Of a stretch of 64,000 nt of DNA, positions 1 to 11,500 are shown in pieces. The DNA comes from Thunnus maccoyii (lineage: Eukaryota > Chordata > Actinopteri > Scombriformes > Scombridae). The stretch covers positions 3,782,001-3,846,000 of the forward strand of contig NC_056550.1 of NCBI RefSeq assembly GCF_910596095.1, given 5' to 3'. Numbering within the stretch: position 1 is the stretch's first letter; the number at the start of each line of letters is the position of its first letter. Below the pieces are notes generated by a model. That model was not told where the DNA came from. It worked only from the letters and a program-made list of their open reading frames with translations, and did not search any database. Position numbers and translations under genes: made by a program.

Positions 1-280
1 AAAACAAATACAAACGTTACTTTTAGGTGAGTTGCTAATGCTTTTGTCTATCTGTTATTTACAAGTCGTTGGTGCAAATGGGCTGGCTTTTGGCAAGTTT
101 CTGTTTTATAAAAGCACTGACTGAAGCTGGGTTCTCCTTTACAAATGTTTTTTCAACTCAATTAAAGATTAATTATCACATCTACATCTGAAGTGTAGAA
201 TAAATAAAGGGACAAATGGCAGTGTAAGCCAGTATTAGACATAAAGTGAAAGAAGTGCTGACTGTGAAACGACAGTCAAT
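1..280 (+). pseudogene. Partial duplicate of cln3 intron 1 / exon 2 / intron 2
   Basis: This stretch aligns nearly base for base with the real cln3 locus at about 5626-5857 joined directly to 6334-6382. The copy of coding exon 2 lies at 65-92 and is also 28 nt long, but it cannot splice normally. The acceptor AG is changed to AA, and the donor GT just after it is GC. The copy lacks the 476-bp LINE tail found in the functional intron 2. The homology runs off the left edge of the window, so the duplicated block may be larger. It is read as a non-functional relic of a local duplication. Confidence 0.85.
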
Positions 281-479
281 AGAGATGCATCACTCTCTTC
301 CAGACAGACCAGCATCAGTATAATGTCAGTATAGACACTCTGTGTAAGTAACTTGCTCCCTTTAAGCACATAGCTGATCTACAGAACACATGGCAGCTTC
401 AATATATTTTGCCCAGAGACAGAGAAACCAACTAGGAGTCTGAAACTCACTATAATATAACCCTTAAGAGCCTTTAGGG

Positions 480-2790
480 TTCTTAAGGGTCTGAACATCT
501 CTAAGGTTGTGGTGACTGATGTTGCTCTCTCTGGTCATTCCTGTGTTTTCTTTGAGAGTGCTATCTCCATGCACACAAATATTCAAACAGAGGTAATCAC
601 AAAACAGTATATCACTAACAACACCAGTGAAATATTTATTCAGGCCTTCTCTGTCATACCTGCCCTCTCTTGAGTCTCAGTCAATGAGCTTGTAGATAAT
701 TTCAGATTATCAATTAATTTCAATTACAAATGTTATTGATGCCATTGCATCTATTAAGGTGAAGGCTGTCTCTGGTAAGAAAAGATCTCCATGGAGAAAC
801 GCTAAGCTGGTCAGAAAGGAAAAAAGAGAGTGTCAAAAAGCTGAACGCAGGTGGCGAAAAACAAATCTCCAGGTTCTTTATGACATCTATAAAGAGAGAC
901 TACACATTTATAATTTGGAACTGAGAAATGCAACGCGGTCCTTCTTCTCTGATATCATTGCCAAAAATAACAATAATGCACATGCCTTATTTGCCACTGT
1001 CGACAGGCTTACAAATCCTCCTGTGTCAGTAGCCCCTGAACTTCTGTCCACCAAGGCCTGCAATGAATTTGCCTCATTCTTCACTGATAAAAGTCAGAAA
1101 ATAAGACAAACAGTCAGTGCCTCCATATCAGGTGCAGGATATGCGCTGTCCCTGTGTCCGTTTAAAATCAATTTTAGTAGTATGACACAATTCCCTCCGA
1201 TCAACCATAAAAACCTGGAGAACATTATACAACATCTGAAATCCTCCTCTTGCTGCCTTGATATTCTGCCTACAGGCTTTTTCAAAACTGTTTCAAATTG
1301 CATGGCCTCAGATCTTCTACAGATTGTCAACACATCTCTTCTCTCAGGTGTCTTCCCACCGGCCCTGAAAACTGAAGTCATCAAGCCACTCTTAAAAAAG
1401 AACACTCTAGACACTTCACTTATGAGCAACTATAGGCCCATATCAAACCTCCCATTTTAAAGCAAGATCATTGAAAAAGCTGTTTTTCAACAACTGAACA
1501 ACATTGTGGCACTAAACAACTGTTTTGATGCCTTCCAGTCAGGATTTCAACCACACCACAGCACTGAGACTGCTCTTGTTAAAGTCTCCAATGACATACA
1601 CTTAAACACCAACAGTGGGAGAATTACAGTATTAGTATTACTAGATCTCAGTGCCGCATTTGACGCGGTCCACTAGCTCAGATTATGGGAAACAATAAAA
1701 TATGCTACTACAGTTATGCGGATGACACACAAATTTACATAACTGTATCACCAGGGGACTATAGTCCAATACAAGCACTGAGTAAGTGCATTGAACAAAT
1801 CAATGATTGGATGTGCCAGAATTTTCTTCAGTTAAACAAAGACAAAACTGAAGTAATTGTTTTTGCAGCCAAAGAAGAACGTTTAAAAGTCAGCACTCAG
1901 CTTCAATCAGTAATGTTAAAAACCACAAACCAAGCCAGAAATTTTGGTGTAGTCATGGACTCAGACCTGAATTTCAACAGCCACATTAAGACAGTTACAA
2001 AGTCAACCTACTATCACCTGAAGAATATATTAAGAATGAAAGGACTTATGTCTCAGCAGGATTTGAAAAAACTTGTCCATGCATTTATCTTCAGTAGACT
2101 TGACTACTGTAATGCTGTCTTCACAGGTCTCCCTAAAAAATCGGTCAGACAGCTGCAGCTGATTCAGAACGCTGCTGCTCGAGTCCTCACTAAGACTAAG
2201 AAAGTGGATCACATCACTCCAGTTCTCAGATCTTTACACTGGCTTCCTGTCTGTCAAAGAATTGACTTTAAGATATTGCTGTCGGTTTATAAAGCACTAA
2301 ATGGTTTAGGGCCAAAATACATCTCTGATCTGCTGCTACATTATGAACCATCTAGACCTCTCAGGTCGTCTGGGACAGGTCTGCTTTCTGTCCCCAGAGT
2401 AAAAACTAAACATGGTGAAGCAGCTTTCGGTTTTTATGCTCCACATATCTGGAACAAACTCCCAGAAAACTGTAGATCTGCTGCGACTCTCAGTTCTTTT
2501 AAATCGCAGCTGAAGACTTTTCTGTTTGCCGCTGCCTTTCATTAAACCACATTAAGGGTTAATATTTACACTGCACTGTTACTTTTATTCTCTTGTTTTA
2601 TCTGTCTTATTCCCTTTTTCGCTTCTTTTTTATCTCCAAATTTAACACTTTTTAATTGTTTTTATATGTCTTTTTACTTATGTTGCTTTTATATTCTGTT
2701 TTAATGCCTTTTATGCTCTATGTAAAGCACTTTGAATTGCCTTGTTGTTGAAATGTGCTATACAAATAAACTTACCTTGCCTTGCCTATA
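480..2790 (+). mobile_element. Damaged L2/Maui-like LINE (non-LTR retrotransposon)
   Basis: Protein-level signs run in order: the end of an endonuclease-like region (about 480-660, with stops), a linker, then reverse transcriptase. The N-terminal RT block is open from 759 to 1460 and ends in NYRPISNLPF followed by a stop. RT motif A (LDLSAAFD) lies near 1650-1670 and is followed almost at once by the SYADD motif-C block (1685-2545, 286 aa to the normal C-terminus). The segment between motifs A and C is therefore deleted, and the element cannot encode an active RT. The 3' end (about 2700-2790) carries the L2-type tail with a 'gtgctatacaaataaa' motif and a short ccttg repeat. The family name is from memory of fish L2/Maui elements. 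Confidence 0.9.
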
Positions 2791-3974
2791 AAGCTGTGTA
2801 AAGCTGAGGGGAGCTACAGAGTCGCTGATAATTCTCTGTAGGTTCATCACTACTAGTGACACTTCTCACATCACACACTGTCATTTCATACATTATAGCT
2901 GCTTTAAAAGAACCCTGTGGAGTTCTTGACCACTATTAGTACTTTGGAGCAATTTTCTGTGTGTTGCCTTCAGGGCCACTGAACAAATGGATTTTGAAGT
3001 GTTGTTATGTCATCTCCATCACAACTGCACAAACTCCATTTGCTGTGGAAGACCATGAGCTGCAGTTAAAAGCTCTAGAAAGCCTGGTAAGGCAACCTTG
3101 AGTGAAGGTGATTTTGTAAAACATTCAGTTGTTGTTTATGCATTTCACTGATAACCAAACATGTCATATTATCAGTGGCACTAGATGAGAGATCACCAAA
3201 GTCATACTGATTCATGAATGTCCAATCTATCCTATAATTATTGAGATATTTTAGTCTGTAGTGGTGGACTGACTGATCAGCTGTACATTGCTTGAGTCAA
3301 GCTGCCAGCAAGGCCAACAAATCAGATTTTAAAAAAATGTCACTAAGAAAAAGCTGATTCATTTCAGAGCTACACAAGAGAACACTTTTCTCACATGTAT
3401 TGAAAGTGTGTTAATTTCAGGGAAATGCATCCAGCTGTTCTGAAAATATCTGAAAATTGCATAAAATGTGGCATCTCATCTTGAGATGAATTCTGCAAGA
3501 CATATGAAGTAAAAAAAACATGTAGTTTTCTCACATGTATTGAAAGTGCATTAATTTCAGAGAGAAATATTGTGCATTTAATATATTTCATATTCATCTC
3601 ATACTTGTAGTACTTTAATTAACGAGGTTATAGATTCAGAACATTGGCTCTTTAAACATGACTCACTTTGAATGTTTAAACTATATAGCACAAAACGTAA
3701 GGAAATTTGTGTTTGGCAGATTAGTTCTTTGTTATAGCAATGCTTCTTGGCAATAAATCTTATACCATTGGAAAGCCTGTTTATTTCCCTTTTAAATGGT
3801 GCCGCATTTGTAAGGAACATGCGTTTGTGGGATGAGCAGCAGAGCTGAGTATGTGGGTTGCGCCCATGAAAAATTTGCCAAATATTCTCTGCCAATGCCA
3901 GACAGCTTATTTTGCTGTTGCTATTGACTCTTGTTTTGAGCTTCTGGTACCCCCAAGTGCTGCCAATCAGGTGC
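2791..3974. other. Non-coding flank with a 35-bp direct repeat
   Basis: No gene is seen. Two nearly identical 35-bp copies lie at 3386-3420 and 3526-3560 (two mismatches, 140 bp apart), each ending in ttaatttcag. Short open frames here have no recognisable similarity and look like chance. Confidence 0.5.
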
Positions 3975-4355
3975 CTGATTGGCACCTGCTTGGCCTGCCA
4001 TGACTGCCCTTCACCGTCAGGCCCGTTTGCGCTGGTGTCGACAACACGTGCACTGGAACCTGAACATTTGGAGGAACGTTATGTTCAGCGATGAGTCTAC
4101 AGCAGTTTGATTGTAGGGTCAAAGTGTGGAGAAGACGCGGAGAACGCTATGCTGATTGCTGCACCGATAGAGTAACATCTTTTGGTGGAGGCAGTGTGAT
4201 GGTGTAGGGCCGCATCTCCCTCACTGCAAAAACGAGGCTTGTCATCATTGGAGGCAATCTCAATGCAGAGAGATATCGAGATAAAATTCTGCAACCAGTG
4301 GCAATCCCATATCTCCACAGTCTGGGACCGAACTCTATCCTCCAAGATGACAACG
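3975..4355 (+). mobile_element. Tc1-like transposase relic
   Basis: Translated across several frames, this encodes the central catalytic part of a Tc1-like transposase: a segment ending in WRNVMFSDES (containing the second catalytic Asp), then pieces resembling RVWRRRGERYADCC, SFGGGSVMVWG and a final ILQDDNA. In-frame stops (for example just after FSDES) and lost frames make it non-functional. The flanking inverted repeats were not found. It is a 5'- and 3'-truncated fossil of a DNA transposon. Confidence 0.8.
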
Positions 4356-5516
4356 CTTGCGCTTGCTTACGCTTTTGGTCAAAAGGAACAGCTGAATTCT
4401 CTATTTCACTCATTTAAAAGCAGCTTTTTACAGCAAACTGATATTATGAAGGATATTCTGGCTCTCCTGCCTGTCCTGATCCCAATAACAATACAAGAAA
4501 TTCTAAATTATCTTATTATTATATTGTTCCTCTAATTTTATTGTTGGATTTAGTCTATCTGCTGCTCAGACTGTTTTGTAGGCTACTATGTATTGTTGCA
4601 TAACCCTTTATTTCAACCTTCCCTATTTGAGAGTAATGAGCAGTATATAAACACTCAATAAATCATTTATAACACACTATAATGCATTTGTAACACTGTA
4701 GACTCAAACATGAAAACATTTTAAAGTTTTGATTATTGTTACATGTATTTTCTGTGTTGATCAGTTGATTTGTCAACTATTAGAATTCCTCTCATGTAAC
4801 ACCTGTAACTGATGTATAAACAGTTAGTGAAAGCTTGATAACAGTATACTGTGACTGTACACACATGAACTATTTATTAAAAGCATTTATTCACTTTTAA
4901 ATGTTATTAAATAATCATTCACACTTTGAAATAGTTTGTAAATGTGTTATAAAAAATTTCATTATTTTGTCAAACCATTATTGTGTATTAAGTGTTTATA
5001 TCCTGCTTATAAATGTTAAATGTTGGTTTAAAATGATCCGAAAGGCACATGTGATGCTGAAAGTAGGAACAGTTCTGCTTTTAGCCAGCTGTCACGAAGC
5101 CACAGATCATTTAGAGAAAGGTCTTGTCTTTTTAATATCACAAGACACCGCACTCATTGTATGAAATAAATTCCCAGCTAGAGTGTCTCCTGTAAAAAAG
5201 TGTCTCCCGTCATCGAACGGGAACCGACCGGGATTGGCTTTGTTTCTGCGGGGATTTATTTGTGTGAAACACCGCGTTTCATGTAACGTTCATGGATGTC
5301 TGGTAACGTCGTCAAAGTTTATAAACTACAGCAGCTGCAGTCATGAGAAATATAACTTAGCCTGTAAGTTGTTGTGAATTTGCCGTCTGTGTCAGCATTA
5401 ACGCAGTCTACGATGTCTCCTGAGTGTTTCAGCAGTTTGAAATGTTAGCCTGTTAGTTCTTTTATTTAGCCTGTTAGCTGGGTCTGCTTTTATTCAGCCT
5501 GTGTAGATTTGTAAAC
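4356..5516. other. AT-rich flank and cln3 upstream region
   Basis: No gene is recognised. 4640-5000 is AT-rich and repetitive in texture. From about 5200 the sequence is richer in CpG and probably holds the cln3 promoter and 5' UTR. A donor-like cctGTAAGT lies near 5361 and an acceptor-like ttttattcAG ends at 5497, so a short intron in the 5' UTR is possible but unproven. Confidence 0.4.
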
Positions 5517-8500
5517 ATGGAGCAGACAGCCAGCGTTAACGCAGATCCTGCTCAAAGCTCCGACAGTAATGGTGAGTCTGTCATTTGTCAGTTGTTTGTT
5601 TGAATTGACTCATAAACATACAGTACTAAAAATTCACACGTTACGTTAAGGTGAGTTGCTAATGCTCTTGTTTATCTGTTATTTACAGGTCGTTGGCGCA
5701 ACTGGACTGGCTTTTGGTAAGTTTCTATTTTATAAAATCACTGACTGAAGCTGGGTTTTCCATTACACATATATTTGATCAACTCAACTGAAGATTAATT
5801 ATCACATCTATATCTGAAGTGTAGAATAACTAAAGTGACAAATGGCAGTGTAAACCACTAAAGCCACTACAGCAACTGAAACGCCTCCTGCCTACCTGAA
5901 ATCCCTCATTCAGGTCCACATTCCCTCCCGCCCACTACGCTCTGCCAATGGAAGGCGCCTGGTAGCACCACCACAACAGGGCCCTAAGTCACTAGCTAGA
6001 CTCTTCTCTGTAGTTCCCCGGTGGTGGAACGAGTTACCAAACTCTGTTCAATATGCAGAGTCCCTCTCAATCTTTAAGAAAAGACTAAAGACCCAGCTCT
6101 TTCGCGAACAACTCTGCACTTGATGGACTGTAGGTAGAGAAAAAACAAGAAAAACAACAAATACAACAACAACAACAAAACCTGCTTCTATGCACTCTAA
6201 TCATTGCCTGTTGGGCCCAAACTTAAGCTTCTTGTGTTGTCTCCTGACTAGATCCCTGCTTGTGTTGTATCAGTCTCATATGTACGTTGCTTTGGATAAA
6301 AGCGTCTGCTAAATGAAAAATGTAAATGTAAATGTATCAGACATAAAGTAAAAGAAGTGCTGACTGTGAAACGACAGTCAATACTAATGAAGATCACAGC
6401 TTCCTCATAGTGTTGCCTTATTGTTGCAGTGTAGCATGTCCATACTTTTATATTCACTCTCAGACAAACAGAAAGGTACAGAAACCCTCTGTTTGATTTA
6501 TATTGAAGAAATGAAAGGTTATTTGCAACCCCTGACAACTTCAACAAAGATGTAAATAAAATTCTTGTTTTTCCCAAAAGTGTTTCAGATGATTTTCACC
6601 TTAAAGTGAACCTATGTGACTTGTGCTGAACTGTGGCCAGAAGTAACAAATACAGGATAAATGATGCTAAATGCTAAAATGTATTGACAGTGAACTGGCT
6701 CAGTAATGTCAGTCACACATTAATATCTATCTATAGTTAGCTATCATTAGCCACCATCAGTGACTGGTCATACCAGACCAAGTGAGGCTGTAGCAACAAA
6801 AAGTTAATTGAATTGAACAAAAGTGAATTATATTGCTGATGAATTCAACTTAACATATGTATGAGGGAAAATGTGCAATTTCTTCTGTCAGAGGTTACAT
6901 AGTGTAACTTAAAATGTTGAAATAATATTAAAGAAATATGCAGTGACATAAGGAGGGAAATGCAATTAGTCAGAAAAAGTTAGCTGGTACAATTAAAAAA
7001 ATAACTACTAGCAAGCTACAACAAAACTTTATGAGGGACTGTTGAATTTTTTTTGGTGAAAGTGCTAATTAGCGCTACATGCAGGAAAAATAGAAATGGG
7101 ATTTGAATTACAACTATGTCATTAGAGCTCGGTATTGAACCTTAATACTTTTTGAGACTGAAAAAGGTCAGTAGAATCAACTATGGAGTCGTGAAAGTTA
7201 CCATTCAATTCTTAGTTTATGTGTTTAATTCCATTTTTCCTACTCTGATTCATATTTTTAAATGTTTTTTATTAAGGAGAAGACAACATTAAACACTGAT
7301 GCACTGAGAAATTTGAAATATTAAGCTAAATTTAAAAGATTCCATATGTATACTGTATATATTACACAATACATATTATTTATTATTTCATATGTATTCT
7401 AAGTACTGTAGCAATAAAAATATGTTTTTGAAAATTGAGCTGGCAACATGATTACATAAAGCTTAACTTCAAACATTGTAGATTCTGAAATATAGGATTT
7501 AGATCCACAGTTCTATTGGTGTTTTCTTTCAGAAAAACCTCTCAGTCTGTGGCTTAGTTGTCAAGTAATGATGTATCTGATTGTGCTTAGCCGGTATTAA
7601 TGATCCCTCCCTCTGATTACCTCCTCAGGCTCCTCGGATTGTGCAACAACTTTGCTTATGTGGTAATGCTGAGCGCCGCCCATGATATCCTTAAAAAACA
7701 ACAGTCAGAAAATGTCACAACATCTGTAAGAAAGCACTTTTATTTTTATATTTTGTATTTGCAGTCACATTTGTTATTGCAAAGAATTTGAAAACTATAA
7801 AACTATATCAGTATAAAGCTATAAAGCAAATGATTCATTTTCACCTGTTCCTTTCTTAAATTCTAGACTTCAACAACCACATTTGCTGTGGACTTCCAAG
7901 GTGGAAACAGTAGCAACAGTAGCCGCTATGACTGCAATCCTGTCTCTACTGCGGTAAATGGAGATTCATTACACAACACTGGACAACCTTCAAAAACTTT
8001 TGATCGGTACTGTATATTTATATGCAAAGTGAGACTTTAAGAGAGAAACTCATCCAATCCACAAAAATAAGGGGTTGAAACACACTTACAGTATAATGTT
8101 AATATGACAACACAACATACAAACAATACAGGTGCCCACAAACACTGCTCTGTAGCAGTGGCTCCCATTCGTCTTTGTCTGACATACCCCCACATACCTA
8201 TCAGATGAGCTCAAGTACCCCTTCATTGACCCCACTGGTCATATTCTAAGCTTTTTCATTTTAGTTGATTTTTAAGTAGATGTTAAGTAACATTGCACTA
8301 AAGTGGAAATTTTTTTTTAATTTGAAAAATCAATATTTAGGTCGATTTTGTTAAATTTGCATTTGTAGCTGGACCTTTAAACCATTTGTTTATTTTTTAG
8401 CAAGCTGTCTCAACTGTTTATCTGATAATTTTAGTTAACTACTTAATTCACATTACATTATTTCACATTACTTTTATCCTTTTATCTAACAATTTATACC

Positions 8501-11500
8501 ATATATCTAGAGGACATCACACTCTTTAGTGACAAACTCTCTCTGATTCTGATGGTTTCCTCTTCAGGCTGTGCTGTTAGCCGACATCCTCCCAACACTC
8601 CTCATCAAGCTGTTCGCTCCCTTTGTAATCCACAAACTGCCTTATGGGTAAGACGATGGCCATCACAGCTAACTCTGTTTATAAAAATCCTCAGTGTGGA
8701 CCTTGATTCCTCTGGCTTTGACCACAGCTCACCAACATTTGATTTAAATCAGGGCCATCAGTGAAATAGAACAATGATTTCTCAGTTAATTTTCATCTCA
8801 AGGCTACAACATTTTGCAGCTTTCAGTACTCTTTAAGTGTTGGTTCACCTTAATGAGAAAAAAACATTTTCTCATTTACTTCTAGTGTTAGCTAAGCACA
8901 CACACGGATAGTTTGTATGTACTGGTTACCAAATACATGAATCTTAATTAGTTCATTTCAAATTTTGGCTAAAGCCTTTATTTTCATTACCGGCAGAGAG
9001 AACTGGGCCTTTATTTGAAACAAGTTCATGTTAGAGACAGGACTCCTTCCATATTTCTCCTGTTCCCCAGTTAATGCAAACTCAGATTCCACTCTGCTGC
9101 TTTCAGCCTCTTCTCTAGCCAAAAACAGTTCTCATTCATGTATTATTTCCAGTCACTTCCACTTAACTGTTGTTTTTTTTTTTTTAAATTGCTGTTAAAC
9201 CACCTTCAAAGAAACTCAACACAGGTGTTCTGTGTCTTCCAAGCAGCTCATTGTCCATAATCTCTCTGTTTTCTGGTGGGCTGTTTCACCCTAACCCTAG
9301 TATCTTAACAATGTTTGGAAAAATGAGCAGAGCCATCACAACACAATTAATGTTACTCTCTCTGAATGCTTTTTACTCAGCCTTTATTTGTTCATGCTCA
9401 AATAACCCTCAGCCATCATTTGTCATCATACCAGTTTTTATTTGAGGATTCACAGCACACACAGACTGGTTCACTTTCACAAACGTCCCATTTGAGCAGT
9501 CGACTATTCGGCAGGCCAACAGAATTTAACTCTCTGAATGTCACTGTAAGAATTGCAGCCATTTATGTACATAACCTTAGTGAACATAAAGTTAAATAAA
9601 GTTGTTAATGACTGTCTGAAGTCTTCAAACCAGAAACAGCAGCAAACACTTCTTTCCAAATGATGTTCTATCAGGCCCGTGCAGCAGCTTTCTGGGGGTT
9701 TTGTCTTCAGTCTTTAGCAATACAGCATCATCATCATGGGTTACATAAGATCAGGTAGCTTTTTTTGCACAACATGATTATTGTACCTAAAGACATTTTC
9801 CTGCCTAATTCTTGCTTTTAATTGTAGTTTCCGAGTGTTGTTCTGTGTCATCGTGGCAGCAACAAGTTTTCTCCTCGTGTCCTTCTCTTCGACTGCGTGG
9901 ATGAGCATTCTAGGTAATGACCTGAAAGCTACCACAGTTACTATTATCTTTAGTTATAGCTTTTATCATTATTGGTGGTCGAGCTGCCTTTGGCGTTGGG
10001 CTTCTGATGTGTTAGATACAGCATAAAATCTCCTCGGTTTCATTTCCTGTCATCTTATCTCAGTGGTTGCAGCTGCAGTTGCTCCACAGAAATGTGATAA
10101 CGTTTTAGTCTTATCATGGCTTATAAACAGAAATAGAAATATTTATCACCATGCTAAGACTAATCAGTGACCCGATGTTCAAGCTCATGTTTTAACATAA
10201 GTCTTTCTCTTAACATGCTCTTCTCAAAAGTTAAAATGAACCCTCTATGCAGTCTCAGAGCAAAAATGAGCTATAGCGGCCTATTTACAACCCTGTTGCT
10301 CCCGATCTGTGCACTGTCTATGTGTTAGTTATGAATTAGTTCGGGGTAACATGATAATGATGGTGTCACCTTAAAAGATAGGTTCACATTTTTTCAAGTC
10401 TGTCTTTAAACAACACTACATGCCCATGTGTACATTGAAAGTTGTTGGTCGTTGCAGTTGTTACTCTTGTCCATACTGGCTGTGAAGAAATCCCTTCTTA
10501 AAGGAAAAGAGATGATGGACAAAATCCACAGTCTTTGTCCTTGGATGATACCACAGAGAGGGAATATTATACTAAATGCACAGTAACTTTGGAAGATGCC
10601 CACTTGACTTGTCAAATTTTCTTTGAAATGCATTTGTGCACAAAAATAGGACTGAGAATTTGATACATGGGCATGTGAGTATTGTTTTAAGATAGACAAG
10701 ATAGAAAAATGGGAACCTACCCTTTAAGGCTCAGTTTAGATTCTGCTTCAGTGGTGCACACAGTATTAACAAACACATTTTCAATTAATCAAATGACCAT
10801 GGACCAGTTGCCACACATTGAACCTTTAAGCTAAATCTACCTCTTTTTTTTAGCCATTTGGCTAAATCTGACACATTAACATCATATTGATGTTAATTAA
10901 TGTGTTTTACATGATAAATAAATGAATAAAATAAAGTAAGCCTGAGCCACCTCAGTGGCTCTGATAGGTTTATGGCCCTGGGGCAGTTGCCTGCTCTGTC
11001 TCGCTGGTAATCCAGCCTTGAGGTCGGGTCACTCAAGACAAACTGGTGTCAGGTGAGCAGACAAACAAATGACAATGCACAAAATCCCCTTTGATTTTTT
11101 CAAAAAGATGACACTGGGACCCATTCACAAAGCAAGGCAGATGAGCTCCTATGGCTCTGTTAGATACAGACTGAAAATGCTCAGTTAAAAGCAAACAGTA
11201 GAGGGTGGATGCAGAGCTGATGCAACCTCATGGTTTTTGTGAATAAATACAGTTAGGCTAAATGTGTTATTATGTCGAGAAAGGCTTATTAAAGTGTGTT
11301 GTTGACATTTGTATTAACCAATAAGTACCTCACCAATAAGTAAATAGTCATCATTTTGAATGACATGATCCATGAGGAAATTGAAAGTAAAAATAGGTCC
11401 TGTGAAGTAATATGGAGGTAAAATGGCAGCATCAAAATGTGATTCAACAAGGTACTTCTCTCACTCAGATTACCTCTCTACCACTGTGTTTGTAGGAGTG

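Noticed and set aside
1685-2545. A 286-aa open frame as a host gene
   Set aside because: It is the reverse transcriptase C-terminal part of an L2-type LINE (SYADD motif, LINE tail downstream).
3386-3560. CRISPR-like direct repeats
   Set aside because: There are only two copies, in a vertebrate genome, with no array spacing and no cas genes.
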